From: Undibacterium sp049340185
Lineage (GTDB): Bacteria; Pseudomonadota; Gammaproteobacteria; Burkholderiales; Burkholderiaceae_D
Length of the DNA stretch: 64,000 nt
Assembly: GCF_049340185.1 (NCBI RefSeq)
Contig: NZ_JBMPPC010000003.1
Coordinates: 372,001-436,000 of the forward strand
Direction: 5' to 3'
Shown: piece by piece, positions 44,118-53,739 of the stretch
How the letters are laid out: the number at the start of each line of letters is the position of its first letter
How positions within the stretch are numbered: position 1 is the first letter of the stretch
Position numbers and translations under genes: made by a program
The notes under the pieces: model-generated
What the model saw: only the letters and a program-made list of their open reading frames with translations
Databases searched by the model: none
What the model was told of the DNA's origin: nothing

Positions 44118-45224
44118 ATGAGCATGTCAAATACCCAAGAAATCGTTGAAGAATTGCGCGCAGGTCGCATGGTCATACTGGTCGATGAAGAAGACCGTGA
44201 AAACGAAGGCGACCTGGTATTGGCTGCCGAGTTTGTAACGCCGGAGGCGATTAATTTTATGGCGAAATTCGGTCGTGGCCTGATTTGCCTGACGCTGACA
44301 GAAGAGCGGTGTGATGAGTTGAATTTGGCAATGATGTCGAGTCGTAACGGCACCGCCTACGGAACTAACTTCACGGTATCTATCGAGGCAGCCGAGGGGG
44401 TAACGACGGGTATTTCGGCAGCAGATCGTGCGCGCACAATCCAAGTCGCTGTAGATAAAAAAATGACGGCAAATGACATCGTTCAGCCTGGTCATATCTT
44501 CCCCCTGAAGGCGCAAAAAGGCGGCGTGCTGATGCGTGCCGGTCATACAGAGGCAGGTTGTGATTTGGCGGATCTGGCTGGCTTGACTCCGGCAGCGGTG
44601 ATCTGCGAGATCATGAAGGACGATGGCACCATGGCGCGCTTACCGGATTTGATGGAGTTTGCCAGAGAACATGGATTGAAAATTGGTACGATCGCCGATT
44701 TGATTCACTACCGTAGTCAGACGGAGAGTATTGTCGAACGCGTTGCCGAGCGTGAAATGCAAACTGTCCACGGCAGCTTTAAGGCCGTTGTCTATCGTGA
44801 TAAACCAAGCGGTTCGGCGCATCTGGCTCTGGTACATGGTCACATTACACGCGATAAAGAAGCATTGGTGCGGGTACATCAGCCAGTCTCGATACTTGAT
44901 CTGCTGGAAAGTAAAATTACTACGCATTCATGGAATGTTGCCGCAGCGATGGCCGCGGTGCAGGCCTCTGACTCAGGCGTCATTGTCTTACTGAATTGTG
45001 AAGAAACTGCGGAACAGATGTTTGATCAATTCAAAGCATTGAACACCCCGGATGCACGTCCACAAGGTCGTGCGGCGCGGATGGATTTGCGTAACTATGG
45101 TATCGGCGCACAGATTTTGAAAGATGTTGGAGTCGGTCGTATGAAGCTGCTAGCGAATCCGAGAAAAATGCCCTCAATGACGGGCTTTGACCTTGAGGTG
45201 GTCGGTTACATGGACAAGCCTTGA
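44118..45224 (+). CDS. ribBA: 3,4-dihydroxy-2-butanone-4-phosphate synthase with a degenerate GTP cyclohydrolase II-like domain
   Basis: 368 residues. The first 200 form an intact RibB domain making the four-carbon riboflavin precursor: LVDEEDRENEGDLV with acidic metal ligands, GTAYGTNFTVS and RAGHTEAGCDLA. The rest aligns with GTP cyclohydrolase II but the zinc site is gone: where RibA has cysteines in GSLRCDCG this protein reads DLLESKITTHSWN. So it probably lacks cyclohydrolase activity and a separate ribA should exist. It heads ribBA-ribH-nusB. Confidence 0.9.
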   Translation: MSMSNTQEIVEELRAGRMVILVDEEDRENEGDLVLAAEFVTPEAINFMAKFGRGLICLTLTEERCDELNLAMMSSRNGTAYGTNFTVSIEAAEGVTTGISAADRARTIQVAVDKKMTANDIVQPGHIFPLKAQKGGVLMRAGHTEAGCDLADLAGLTPAAVICEIMKDDGTMARLPDLMEFAREHGLKIGTIADLIHYRSQTESIVERVAEREMQTVHGSFKAVVYRDKPSGSAHLALVHGHITRDKEALVRVHQPVSILDLLESKITTHSWNVAAAMAAVQASDSGVIVLLNCEETAEQMFDQFKALNTPDARPQGRAARMDLRNYGIGAQILKDVGVGRMKLLANPRKMPSMTGFDLEVVGYMDKP

Positions 45225-45343
45225 TACCGCCGGTATCAACTAAAAAAGCCAATCAGAACTAATGTAAAAAATATCCGGGCGTCAGTTTGTCGTCCATACT
45301 TGAATAATGACATAGCAGCGCACAAGCGCAAAAAGGGAAGATC

Positions 45344-45841
45344 ATGACTGTAGGACATTACGAATCAAATTTGGACGGCACTGGTGTGCGCGTAGGTATT
45401 GTGCAGGCTCGCTTTAACGAAACTGTGGGCAATGGCTTGTTGTCTGCTTGTCTGGCTGAATTGACGCGTCTGGGTGTATTGAACGAAGATATTTTGCACG
45501 TCACCGTACCTGGCGCACTGGAGGTGCCGCTTGCATTGCAAAAGTTGGCTGAGACAAACCAGTTTGATGCGTTGATTGCTCTGGGTGCAGTGATTCGCGG
45601 CGAGACCTATCATTTTGAGCTGGTTTCTAATGAGTCCGGTGCCGGCATTACACGCGTCGGTTTGGATAGCGGGATCCCGATTGCGAATGCGATTCTGACC
45701 ACAGAGAATGATGCGCAAGCCGAAGTACGTATGGCGGAGAAGGGTGCCGATGCTGCCCGTGTTGCCGTTGAGATGGCAAACCTGACACTGGCGCTGGAAG
45801 AACTGGCCGAAGCCACTGAAGATACGGGTTACGACGCGTAA
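45344..45841 (+). CDS. ribH: 6,7-dimethyl-8-ribityllumazine synthase
   Basis: 165 residues. Condenses the RibB product with the pyrimidine precursor to make lumazine. VGIVQARFNE, TVPGALEVPLALQKLA and GAVIRGETYHFELVSNES (with the catalytic histidine) are the diagnostic blocks. It starts 119 bp after ribBA and 23 bp before nusB, in the usual operon order. Confidence 0.95.
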   Translation: MTVGHYESNLDGTGVRVGIVQARFNETVGNGLLSACLAELTRLGVLNEDILHVTVPGALEVPLALQKLAETNQFDALIALGAVIRGETYHFELVSNESGAGITRVGLDSGIPIANAILTTENDAQAEVRMAEKGADAARVAVEMANLTLALEELAEATEDTGYDA

Positions 45842-45864
45842 GAGCGTCACCCAATTAAGTAGAG

Positions 45865-46335
45865 ATGACTATGACGAACAAAACCCTGCACGCTAATCCC
45901 AGCAAAAGCCGCTCGCCCAGACATCGTGCGCGTGAATTCGCCTTACAAGGTTTATACCAGTGGCTGCTGAATAACGAAGACTCAGGTGTAATCGACGCCC
46001 ACATTCGCGAGGCGCATGGCTTTGATAAAGCGGATCGTGAGCATTTTGATGCCTTGCTGCATGGCGCGATCAACCAGTCAATACAGTTGCGTGAAGAAAT
46101 CACGCCTCTGATCGACCGTACGATTGCTGAGCTGTCGCCAATTGAGCACGCGGCTTTGTTGATTGGTGCTTACGAATTAAAACATCATATCGAAATTCCT
46201 TATCGCGTCGTGATCAATGAGGCTGTTGAATTGACCAAATCCTTCGGCGGATTAGACGGACATAAATACGTGAATGGCGTGCTGGATAAATTGGCCGCGA
46301 AATTGCGGACAACCGAAATCAGCGCTGGAAAATAA
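45865..46335 (+). CDS. nusB: transcription antitermination protein NusB
   Basis: 156 residues. RHRAREFALQGLYQW begins the helical fold, ELSPIEHAALLIGAYEL and IPYRVVINEAVELTKSFGG are the conserved core. NusB with NusE binds boxA of rRNA leader transcripts. Two near starts exist (codons 1 and 3). Confidence 0.95.
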   Translation: MTMTNKTLHANPSKSRSPRHRAREFALQGLYQWLLNNEDSGVIDAHIREAHGFDKADREHFDALLHGAINQSIQLREEITPLIDRTIAELSPIEHAALLIGAYELKHHIEIPYRVVINEAVELTKSFGGLDGHKYVNGVLDKLAAKLRTTEISAGK

Positions 46336-46392
46336 TGAACGTGTTATCGAAGCTCTGATGAATATCAGATTCTGATGCGATGACTTACAGAT

Positions 46393-46430
46393 AAACCGTT
46401 TTATTTCTGAATGAAGTGAGACGGTTTTTT
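46393..46430 (+). terminator. terminator of the ribBA-ribH-nusB operon
   Basis: AAACCGT (46393-46399) pairs with ACGGTTT (46421-46427), with further imperfect pairing inside and a seven-T tail. Confidence 0.75.
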
Positions 46431-46504
46431 TGTGTCTGATCATTGTTTGAATTACGTTGGAATCTCGCAAACCTATCAAACGACAACTACAAAAAAGGTA
46501 GCTC

Positions 46505-47677
46505 ATGGAAAAAAATCTCGCCTCCCGCCTGGATAATATCGCTCCTTTTCATGTAATGGAATTAGCCAAAATGGCGGCTGATCTTGAGGCGCAAGGGCGT
46601 CATATTATCCATATGGGAATCGGTGAACCGGACTTTACTGCGCCGCAGGTTGTGATTGATGCTGCTGGCAAAGCCATGGCAGACGGGCGCTTGCAATATA
46701 CCTCTGCCCTTGGCGTGCCTGCCTTACGTGAGGCAATTGCCCGGCATTATCTTGATACGTTTGGCTTGGTAATCCCTGCCAGTCGCATCATTGTGACGGC
46801 AGGGGCGTCCGCCGCATTATTGCTGGCGTGCGCCGCGCTGGTCGAACCCGGGGCAGAGGTCTTGATGCCAGATCCCTGTTATCCGTGTAACCGCCATTTT
46901 GTCGCGGCATTTGAGGGGAAAGCTCGTTTGATTGAGAGCGGTCCTCAGCAGCGCTTCCAGTTGTCAGATGCAGTGGTGAATGAACACTGGAGTGAGGCAA
47001 CTAAAGGGGTATTGCTGGCTTCTCCCTCGAATCCGACGGGGACGTCCATTAACCATGGCGAGCTTGCACGCATCATCACAAGCGTTAAAGCGCGCGGTGG
47101 ATTTACGATTGTGGATGAAATTTATCAGGGCTTGTCTTATGAGGGGGCGCCATTTTCGGCGCTATCTCTGGATGATGATGTAGTGGTGATCAACAGCTTC
47201 AGCAAATATTTCAATATGACAGGATGGCGTTTGGGCTGGCTGGTGGTACCGGAGCGTATCGTGCCGCATATTGAGAAGCTTGCTCAGAACTTGTTTATAT
47301 GTGCTTCATCCGTGGCGCAGCATGCAGCGGTTGCCTGTTTTTCACCAGAGGCTCTGACTGTCTATGAAGAGCGTAAAGCAGAATTTAAACGCCGACGCGA
47401 TTACATCGTTCCCGCCTTGACTGCTCTAGGTTTTGAGGTGCCCGTGATGCCGGATGGCGCGTTTTATGTCTATGCGGATTGTTCGCGTTTTTCTGCTGAT
47501 GCCGATCAGTTCACCCGAGATTTATTGCAAGAGGCCGGTGTCGTGATTGTGCCAGGACTGGATTTTGGCACCTCAGGTGCGCGACGCTATGTCCGCATCT
47601 CGTATGCGACCTCGATGGCGAATTTACAGGAGGCCGTACGGCGTATCGCAGAATTTCTATCGCGGCCAGCCGTGTAA
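46505..47677 (+). CDS. pyridoxal-phosphate aminotransferase (class I/II)
   Basis: 390 residues, fold type I. IHMGIGEPDFTAP is the N-terminal substrate loop; ASPSNPTGTSI and VDEIYQGLSYEG hold the PLP-contact residues, and SFSKYFNMTGWRLGW contains the Schiff-base lysine. It is of the aspartate/alanine aminotransferase group; which amino acid it serves cannot be told from context. Confidence 0.9.
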   Translation: MEKNLASRLDNIAPFHVMELAKMAADLEAQGRHIIHMGIGEPDFTAPQVVIDAAGKAMADGRLQYTSALGVPALREAIARHYLDTFGLVIPASRIIVTAGASAALLLACAALVEPGAEVLMPDPCYPCNRHFVAAFEGKARLIESGPQQRFQLSDAVVNEHWSEATKGVLLASPSNPTGTSINHGELARIITSVKARGGFTIVDEIYQGLSYEGAPFSALSLDDDVVVINSFSKYFNMTGWRLGWLVVPERIVPHIEKLAQNLFICASSVAQHAAVACFSPEALTVYEERKAEFKRRRDYIVPALTALGFEVPVMPDGAFYVYADCSRFSADADQFTRDLLQEAGVVIVPGLDFGTSGARRYVRISYATSMANLQEAVRRIAEFLSRPAV

Positions 47678-47760
47678 ACTTGCAGTAAAAACGCTGACGT
47701 AAATAACGTGCCTTTCATTTTGTTGCGATGCTGCTTAGTCTGCCTTAAGTGGTTTTATTA

Positions 47761-47788
47761 GACTTAATTTGACTTAATTTGACTTAAT
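47761..47788. repeat. 10-bp tandem repeat at the DUF3224 stop codon
   Basis: GACTTAATTT twice (47761-47780) then GACTTAAT (47781-47788); the last copy contains the stop codon of the minus-strand gene. Confidence 0.85.
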
Positions 47789-48170
47789 CAAAGGTATATT
47801 CCAGCAATACTTGAGATAGCTGGCCATTGATACCGCTCCAGGTGCTGCGGCCATGTCCCTTGATCCCTGCCAGTTCGCCTGTGCCAGAGCCGCTCAGTAC
47901 GTTCAGTGTGCTCTCTGACTTGCCGGATTTAATGCTGCCGACGTGTTGCAAAATAAATCCACCGCGACGATTGCCGATCTTACCGGTCAGGTATTCGAGT
48001 CCGACGAAGTTTGCGGACTGCGCTGTGGCAGAGAAGGTCAGGCACTCAAAACACGATTCAGCCTCAATATCGCCTGCATAGCGATGCTTCACTTTGGACT
48101 GGGTAAGCCCGGTGAGCAGGTTGAATTTTTCGTCCATCCCTTTTAATTTGATAGTTCCTAAAGCAAGCAT
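47784..48170 (-). CDS. DUF3224 family protein
   Basis: 128 residues from the ATG at 48170, preceded by GGGAG; the frame is open for another 50 codons that lie outside the family. RYAGDIEAESCFECLTF, NFVGLEYLTGKIGNRRGGFI and GTGELAGIKGHG are the DUF3224 blocks. These proteins have a small beta-barrel fold and no proven function. It stands alone. Confidence 0.82.
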   Translation of the reverse strand: MLALGTIKLKGMDEKFNLLTGLTQSKVKHRYAGDIEAESCFECLTFSATAQSANFVGLEYLTGKIGNRRGGFILQHVGSIKSGKSESTLNVLSGSGTGELAGIKGHGRSTWSGINGQLSQVLLEYTFD

Positions 48171-48647
48171 ATTCTCCCTCATACTGTTAAACAACAGACA
48201 AATAGTGTCCAGACTTGATTCATCGACAGTCAGAATATGATCTGTGTGTCGTGCTGATGAAGAGTCAAGCCAGCGTGAGTCAATCTGCTTATGGAAGACG
48301 AAGACACGCTGATTTTTCACCTTGTGGGTATCACTGAACTTGCCAAAGGGAACAATTGCCTGATAGGGCGATATGTCTTGATTGGTGGATCAGTGGGCTA
48401 ATTATTGCGGAAAATAAAAACAAATCGGCGACAGGAAATTGGATCCTTTTGCCTAATGTTGTCATCATGTAACAATTAGGTAACGAAGTATTTCAAAAAT
48501 GCCATATCATGTCCACTCACAAATTCGCATACCTCATGTATTTTTGTTATAGGCTGCGGGTGAATTTAATTTGCCGATTCTTTTTGAGAGGCAAACATTC
48601 GGATGACATTGTGAGCGATTTTCAGGCAATTTTTCACCATATAATTT
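48171..48647. other. intergenic region before the LysR gene
   Basis: No gene recognised; the right end of the gap carries repeat copy 2. It includes the presumed promoters of the DUF3224 and LysR genes. Confidence 0.5.
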
Positions 48648-48731
48648 GCATACTCCCCAATAAATTATCTTGGAATGCCTTAATTCCGCTTGATTATATA
48701 GTGCGTTGAAAAAATACTTGGGTGAGTATGC
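48648..48731 (-). repeat. 85-bp imperfect palindromic element, copy 2
   Basis: Ends GCATACTC (48648-48655) and GAGTATGC (48724-48731) are inverted repeats. The reverse complement aligns over its whole length with 20333-20418. It ends 43 bp before the LysR start codon, so it lies in that gene's promoter or leader. Confidence 0.7.
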
Positions 48732-48774
48732 TGATATTGCTCTATTTGAATGTCGAATAAATAAGGAGTAAGGG

Positions 48775-49683
48775 ATGATCCAGTTCAGACAAATCGAAGC
48801 TTTTCGTTGCCTCATGATTGCAGGCACCAGTGTTGGTGCCGCGCGGAAAATGAACATCACGCAACCTGCGATTAGTCGCTTGATTGCCGATTTAGAAGAA
48901 ACGCTCGGCTTCAGGTTGTTTAATCGCGACAAAGGGCGGCTGGAGCCGACTTTGGCGGGCGTGCGTTTTTATAGCGCTGTCGAGGAAAACTTTCTTGGGC
49001 TTGAGCGTTTGTCGCAGGTCGCCAGCAATATTCGTAATGAGGCACCTCAGGGCATCACGATAGCCTGCTTACCGATCTTGTCCTCCTCCATCTTGCCGCT
49101 GATCCTGCGTGAGTTCTTTAAATACCATCAGGACGTACCGGTGACTGTGGATAGCTCAAATGCACCAGAAATCCTGGTGCGCTTGCAGGATCAAAAAGTC
49201 GATATGGCGATTTGCATGGCGTTCCCGCCGCTGGCAGGGATAGAACAAGAGATTTTCAAGGAAGCGAGTGTGATGTGCGCGATGCCAGTCGGTCATCATT
49301 TAACTAGTAAGGAAGTAATTGAGCCGATGGATCTCGATGGAGAAGACATCATCGGATTTTTTCCTATCGTATCGCAGAGCTATGAATTAGAAACCCTGAG
49401 ACTGAGTGAGGCGGGAAGCCGTCCAATCCACCGGGTCAAGACACAAACCTCACACACGCGCTATGCCATGGTTGCAAATGGTCTGGGTGTCTCGATTGTT
49501 GAGCCGTTTGGCGCAAAGCTCTGGCTTAATAATGGGGTCGTGGTGCGTCCTTTTTCCAGCGATATACGTCATCAGTATGTATTAGCTTGTCCTAGCGGCG
49601 GTAAACGCTCTGAGCTGATGCATGATTTTCGCGAGGCGGTACTGAAGGTCGCGAAGGATTATGATTTTGGCGTTGAACAATAA
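48775..49683 (+). CDS. LysR-type transcriptional regulator
   Basis: 302 residues behind AAGGAG-like sequence. The N-terminal winged HTH reads FRCLMIAGTSVGAARKMNIT then QPAISRLIADLE; the C-terminal periplasmic-binding-like effector domain includes ITIACLPILSSSILPLIL and GLGVSIVEPFG. The pattern resembles OccR/NocR-like LysR proteins. No divergent target operon is present, so its regulon is unknown. Confidence 0.9.
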   Translation: MIQFRQIEAFRCLMIAGTSVGAARKMNITQPAISRLIADLEETLGFRLFNRDKGRLEPTLAGVRFYSAVEENFLGLERLSQVASNIRNEAPQGITIACLPILSSSILPLILREFFKYHQDVPVTVDSSNAPEILVRLQDQKVDMAICMAFPPLAGIEQEIFKEASVMCAMPVGHHLTSKEVIEPMDLDGEDIIGFFPIVSQSYELETLRLSEAGSRPIHRVKTQTSHTRYAMVANGLGVSIVEPFGAKLWLNNGVVVRPFSSDIRHQYVLACPSGGKRSELMHDFREAVLKVAKDYDFGVEQ

Positions 49684-49715
49684 AAAAAGCCGTCTGCTGA
49701 TGCTGACGGCTTTTT
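49684..49715 (+). terminator. terminator after the LysR gene
   Basis: AAAAAGCCGTC (49684-49694) and GACGGCTTTTT (49705-49715) pair perfectly over 11 bp with a 10-nt loop; usable from both sides. Confidence 0.85.
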
Positions 49716-49778
49716 CACAACCAGAACATCCCCGTTCTGTTGGCAATGCTTAATTACTGACTGCAAACTACAAACTGC

Positions 49779-50723
49779 TTATAGCTTGGCAATTTGCTCA
49801 GGATGCGCAGGTTTCGATTCTGCAGCTTTTGCCTCGGTGACGGCATCACTCTTAGGTGCCGGTGCGCTCTGTGGCGCTGGCGTAGGTACTGATACGGGAG
49901 CAGAGGTGAATGTTGGTACATTTTTACCCGTAGCGACATCCTTCAGACGACGGTATTCCGCCATCACACGTGAGCCATAGCCTGCATCGTTTTCAAAAGC
50001 GGCCGCACCCACGTAGAGTTTCAGACCTGCTTCAACCGAACCGCCACGCAGGACATAATCTTTCAAAATCAATGCACCGACCTTGATGTTTGCCACCGGA
50101 TTCAGCGCTGCTTTGACGCCGCCCATTTCCTGAAACTTGTCGTGGTGGACCTTGGACATGACTTGCATCAGACCCTGCGCGCCTACTGGGCTTTCAGCAA
50201 AGGGATTGAGGCCAGATTCAATTGCCATTACGGACAAGATCAACAGAGGATCCAGTTTGATTTCTTGCGCGGTAAGGTAGCTTGCTGATACCAGCATATT
50301 CGTCGCGTCGCTGGCGATGCGATAACGTTTTGCCAGCCAGTTCGTCACCCATTGCTGCTGACGCTGGTTGCCCAACATTTTGGTGTCGTCTTCAGTCAGT
50401 TCGGCATTTTTGATTGTGTCTGACTGAGCAACTTGCTCTGGTGTTGCCATCAACATGGCGAGGCTTGGTGGTGTAGCTTGTTCAGCAACGCTTTCTTCGA
50501 TCGTGACAAACGGGGAAAGTTTTTTAAATTTTTCAACCAGATCTGGTTTGATAAACATCAGGCCAAGGACGAATATGGCCGAAATACCCAGCAACATCAG
50601 CAGATGGTGCATGGTAGTCATGAAGCCGCTGCGCGTATCGCGTGCTGCGATGGACAGTGCTGTGGTCTTGCTGGCAAGCAGAGTGCTGCCTTGTTGTACT
50701 GCTAAAATAAAACCTTGAAACAT
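49779..50723 (-). CDS. membrane-anchored lytic transglycosylase (SLT domain)
   Basis: 314 residues. A transmembrane helix at about 38-57 anchors it; the SLT domain (about 145-260) has the catalytic Glu169 in SVMAIESGLNPFAES and GAQGLMQV. It cleaves peptidoglycan glycan strands to anhydromuropeptides. The C-terminal tail is Ala/Pro-rich. Confidence 0.88.
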   Translation of the reverse strand: MFQGFILAVQQGSTLLASKTTALSIAARDTRSGFMTTMHHLLMLLGISAIFVLGLMFIKPDLVEKFKKLSPFVTIEESVAEQATPPSLAMLMATPEQVAQSDTIKNAELTEDDTKMLGNQRQQQWVTNWLAKRYRIASDATNMLVSASYLTAQEIKLDPLLILSVMAIESGLNPFAESPVGAQGLMQVMSKVHHDKFQEMGGVKAALNPVANIKVGALILKDYVLRGGSVEAGLKLYVGAAAFENDAGYGSRVMAEYRRLKDVATGKNVPTFTSAPVSVPTPAPQSAPAPKSDAVTEAKAAESKPAHPEQIAKL

Positions 50724-51092
50724 TTAACCTCCTGAACTTTCGTAGTGCTTGTCTGTTCAGTAAAGAACAACACGCAAATAAAAAACTACGAATCAGAAAC
50801 ATCGTCTCCGTCGCTGGCGCGATCAAAAAGACGCCGGAGTTATTTGTCTGTTGAGCTTTATGTAACTCAACCTAGGGTGGGAGATTCGTAATCTCGCTTG
50901 TGACAAACAACTATTTTCGGGTCAAGGCAGTCGCCTTTTGAAAACAATCCTTACAATGTTATGTGGGGCCCGATCCCCGTGAATGATGTTACCTTTTGGC
51001 GTTGCAATCTTTGTTCGACTGCGCCGGAGTTCTAGCCTCTTCATCAAGTTGGGCGAATTGTAGGGTCGGTTTTATATCAAGTCAATACTATA
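50724..51092. other. intergenic region between the transglycosylase and ubiD
   Basis: No gene recognised. GTTGAG/CTCAAC form a small hairpin near 50851-50872. It holds the transglycosylase promoter on the minus strand. Confidence 0.5.
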
Positions 51093-51111
51093 GAAATTGA
51101 TTATCATTACT
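51093..51111. promoter_or_regulatory. Fur-box-like sequence upstream of ubiD
   Basis: The 19 bases match the classical Fur consensus (GATAATGATAATCATTATC) at 14 positions. It is 106 bp before the ubiD start. AT-rich DNA raises the chance level, so this is tentative. Confidence 0.3.
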
Positions 51112-51217
51112 TTTAAATCTAGAAATTTCTGCTGCGTCGCAGCAAAGTACAATGAAATCAAGTACTTGCCGAATTTATTTGCTTTATTAAGTTCAAACTC
51201 ATAAAAAGCTAAAAAAC

Positions 51218-52702
51218 ATGAAATATGCAGATTTACGGGATTTTATTTCTCAGCTTCAACAACAAAATGAATTAAAACAAATAGTTACGCCTGTTTCACC
51301 GTATCTGGAGATGACAGAGATCTGCGATCGCACCTTGCGCGCAGAAGGACCGGCGCTTTTATTTACCAAGCCAGCTGGTCATTCAATACCGGTACTTGGC
51401 AATTTATTTGGTACGCCGCACCGAGTTGCGATGGGCATGGGAGCCGACAATATCAGCGAGCTGCGCAAGATCGGGCATGTGCTGTCGTCTTTAAAAGAGC
51501 CGGAACCACCGAAGGGTTTTAAAGACATTCTCGGGCTCGGTTCTCTCATCAAGGCCGTATGGGACATGGCACCAAAAGAAGTGCGTGGTGCGAAGTGCCA
51601 GGAAATCGTCTGGGAAGGCAATGATGTCGATCTGGCGAAACTGCCGATCCAGCATTGCTGGCCGGGTGACGTGGCGCCTTTAATTACCTGGGGTCTGGTG
51701 ATTACCAAGGGGCCTTATAAGAAGCGGCAAAATCTGGGTATCTATAGACAGCAGGTTTTAGGTCGCAATAAGGTCATCATGCGCTGGCTCGCCCATCGTG
51801 GCGGCGCGCTAGATTTTCGTGAGCATGGCATCGTCAATAAAGGGCAGCCGTATCCGATTGCTGTCGCACTCGGCGCTGATCCCGCGACCATTCTTGGTGC
51901 CGTCACACCAGTGCCGGATAGCTTGTCGGAATACCAATTCGCAGGACTCTTGCGCGGTAGCCGTACCGAACTGGTCAAAGCCATCGGCAGCGATTTACGG
52001 GTGCCTGCCAGTGCTGAGATTGTGCTGGAGGGTCATATATATCCGGACGAATCGCATCCGACCGGCTACGAGCACGCGCTCGAAGGGCCGTATGGCGATC
52101 ATACTGGTTACTATAATGAGCAAGACAGTTTTCCCGTGTTCACGATAGACCGCATCACTATGCGTCGTGACCCTATTTATCACTCAACTTATACAGGTAA
52201 GCCGCCGGATGAGCCTGCCGTGCTCGGTGTGGCGCTCAATGAAGTCTTTATCCCTTTACTGCAAAAACAGTTCAGCGAAATCACCGATTTCTATTTGCCA
52301 CCCGAGGGCTGTAGCTACCGCATGGCCGTAGTGCAGATCAAAAAAGCCTATGCAGGCCATGCCAAGCGCGTCATGTTTGGCGTCTGGAGCTTTTTACGCC
52401 AGTTCATGTATACCAAATTCATTATCGTCGTGGATGAGGACGTGAATATCCGTGACTGGAAAGAAGTGATCTGGGCGATTACTACCCGCGTCGATCCGCT
52501 ACGTGATACCACGCTCGTCGACAATACGCCGATTGACTATCTGGACTTTGCCTCGCCAGTTAGCGGTCTGGGCAGCAAAATGGGTCTGGATGCAACCAAT
52601 AAATGGCCGGGTGAAACCAGCCGCGAGTGGGGGACAACGATCCAGATGACGCCAGAAGTCAAGGCGCGCGTTGATGCGATCTGGCAGGAGTTAGGTATCT
52701 AG
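51218..52702 (+). CDS. ubiD: 4-hydroxy-3-polyprenylbenzoate decarboxylase
   Basis: 494 residues, the prenylated-FMN-dependent decarboxylase of ubiquinone synthesis. NLGIYRQQVLGRNKVIMRWL, ALEGPYGDHTGYYNEQDSFP (with active-site Glu/Arg network) and STYTGKPPDEPAVLG are family signatures. The flavin prenyltransferase UbiX is not in the window. Confidence 0.95.
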   Translation: MKYADLRDFISQLQQQNELKQIVTPVSPYLEMTEICDRTLRAEGPALLFTKPAGHSIPVLGNLFGTPHRVAMGMGADNISELRKIGHVLSSLKEPEPPKGFKDILGLGSLIKAVWDMAPKEVRGAKCQEIVWEGNDVDLAKLPIQHCWPGDVAPLITWGLVITKGPYKKRQNLGIYRQQVLGRNKVIMRWLAHRGGALDFREHGIVNKGQPYPIAVALGADPATILGAVTPVPDSLSEYQFAGLLRGSRTELVKAIGSDLRVPASAEIVLEGHIYPDESHPTGYEHALEGPYGDHTGYYNEQDSFPVFTIDRITMRRDPIYHSTYTGKPPDEPAVLGVALNEVFIPLLQKQFSEITDFYLPPEGCSYRMAVVQIKKAYAGHAKRVMFGVWSFLRQFMYTKFIIVVDEDVNIRDWKEVIWAITTRVDPLRDTTLVDNTPIDYLDFASPVSGLGSKMGLDATNKWPGETSREWGTTIQMTPEVKARVDAIWQELGI

Positions 52703-53036
52703 TAATTAAATACAATCTATATCGTATTTTAGGACTGACGCAAAGCGGAGAGCCACAGACGGTCATTCACATTGCATTGGAAATTGGAAGGCCAGATGAA
52801 AAAGCTCAAGATAGCCCTCAAAACACCGGCACAGAGGTGCAGAAGTTGAACTGATCCAGATAACATCAGAACATCGCAATATCTGTGAATCGCTGCTTTT
52901 CTCGGCCTTTGTTGTTCCTCAGTGCCTCTGTGGTGAGAGGTTTTAATTGTTGTGTGAGCTCAATATTTAAGCAGCCTATCCCATCAAACCAGCCTGCTCA
53001 TGCAAAAGACTCCGTTCAATGATCCGGGATTGTTGA
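52703..53036. other. intergenic region with an inverted CACAGAGG phrase
   Basis: CACAGAGGTGC (52830-52840) and AGTGCCTCTGTGG (52921-52933) are inverted and resemble a CACAGAGGCAC phrase seen in scattered bacterial intergenic repeats. No gene recognised. Confidence 0.35.
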
Positions 53037-53609
53037 TCAATGCCGGATCAAAGAGCTTCCCAAGCCCTGCAATGGACCCAGAGGATTTTTCTCATCTTCC
53101 AATTGCTGGATATTGGATTTACCGCTCCAGAGGGTATACATCACCACGTCGTTCTGAATAATGATCAGCGCTGTGAATTGCCAGCCAGTGATCTCCACCT
53201 TGCGCTCAAAATTCAAAAAATCCTTAAAAAAACTCCCGTAACGTTTTTTATCTAGATGTTTCTCCTCAATCTCATACGCGTAGCATGCGGTATGTGCAGC
53301 GAGGCAGGTGCGTACCTTAGGCGGAATCAGGCTGCTATTCGACGATTCGCTGGCAAACAGGCGACGATTGATATCCGCATGATTGAGCAGGGCGATATTT
53401 GGTGAGACTTTAGGATTAATGCCCCTGCTGTGCAGATCAGCCAATGTGGTTTTTTCAGGAATAATATTGGCAAATTCCTGCTCGCCGACCTGATAGGTAG
53501 TCCAGGGCAGATCCGAGCTCTGCTTAGCATTGGGTAACAAAGATTCGCAGGCACTCAGACTCCAGGCGATGAATGCAACGCTGACGAAATGATATGGGCG
53601 AGATGCCAT
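53037..53609 (-). CDS. lipoprotein of unknown function
   Basis: 190 residues from the ATG at 53609, chosen because AGGA stands at good distance and the lipobox AWSLSAC follows 20 residues later. An upstream in-frame ATG at 53756 overlaps the divergent GST gene and adds 49 unlikely residues. The body has an even cysteine pair (CLAAHTACYAYEIEEKHLDK) and a beta-rich C-terminus (ITGWQFTALIIIQNDVVMYT). No family recognised. Confidence 0.65.
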   Translation of the reverse strand: MASRPYHFVSVAFIAWSLSACESLLPNAKQSSDLPWTTYQVGEQEFANIIPEKTTLADLHSRGINPKVSPNIALLNHADINRRLFASESSNSSLIPPKVRTCLAAHTACYAYEIEEKHLDKKRYGSFFKDFLNFERKVEITGWQFTALIIIQNDVVMYTLWSGKSNIQQLEDEKNPLGPLQGLGSSLIRH

Positions 53610-53739
53610 CGATTTGTCCTGATGAGTGAGCGAGGTAAGATTCGGAGATAATACCCAGACCAGTTTGCTCCTTATTTCATTGTAGGCAGCAAATGGCCGA
53701 ATGCAATATTCCCTCAGTTTATAAAGAACGATCACCACG

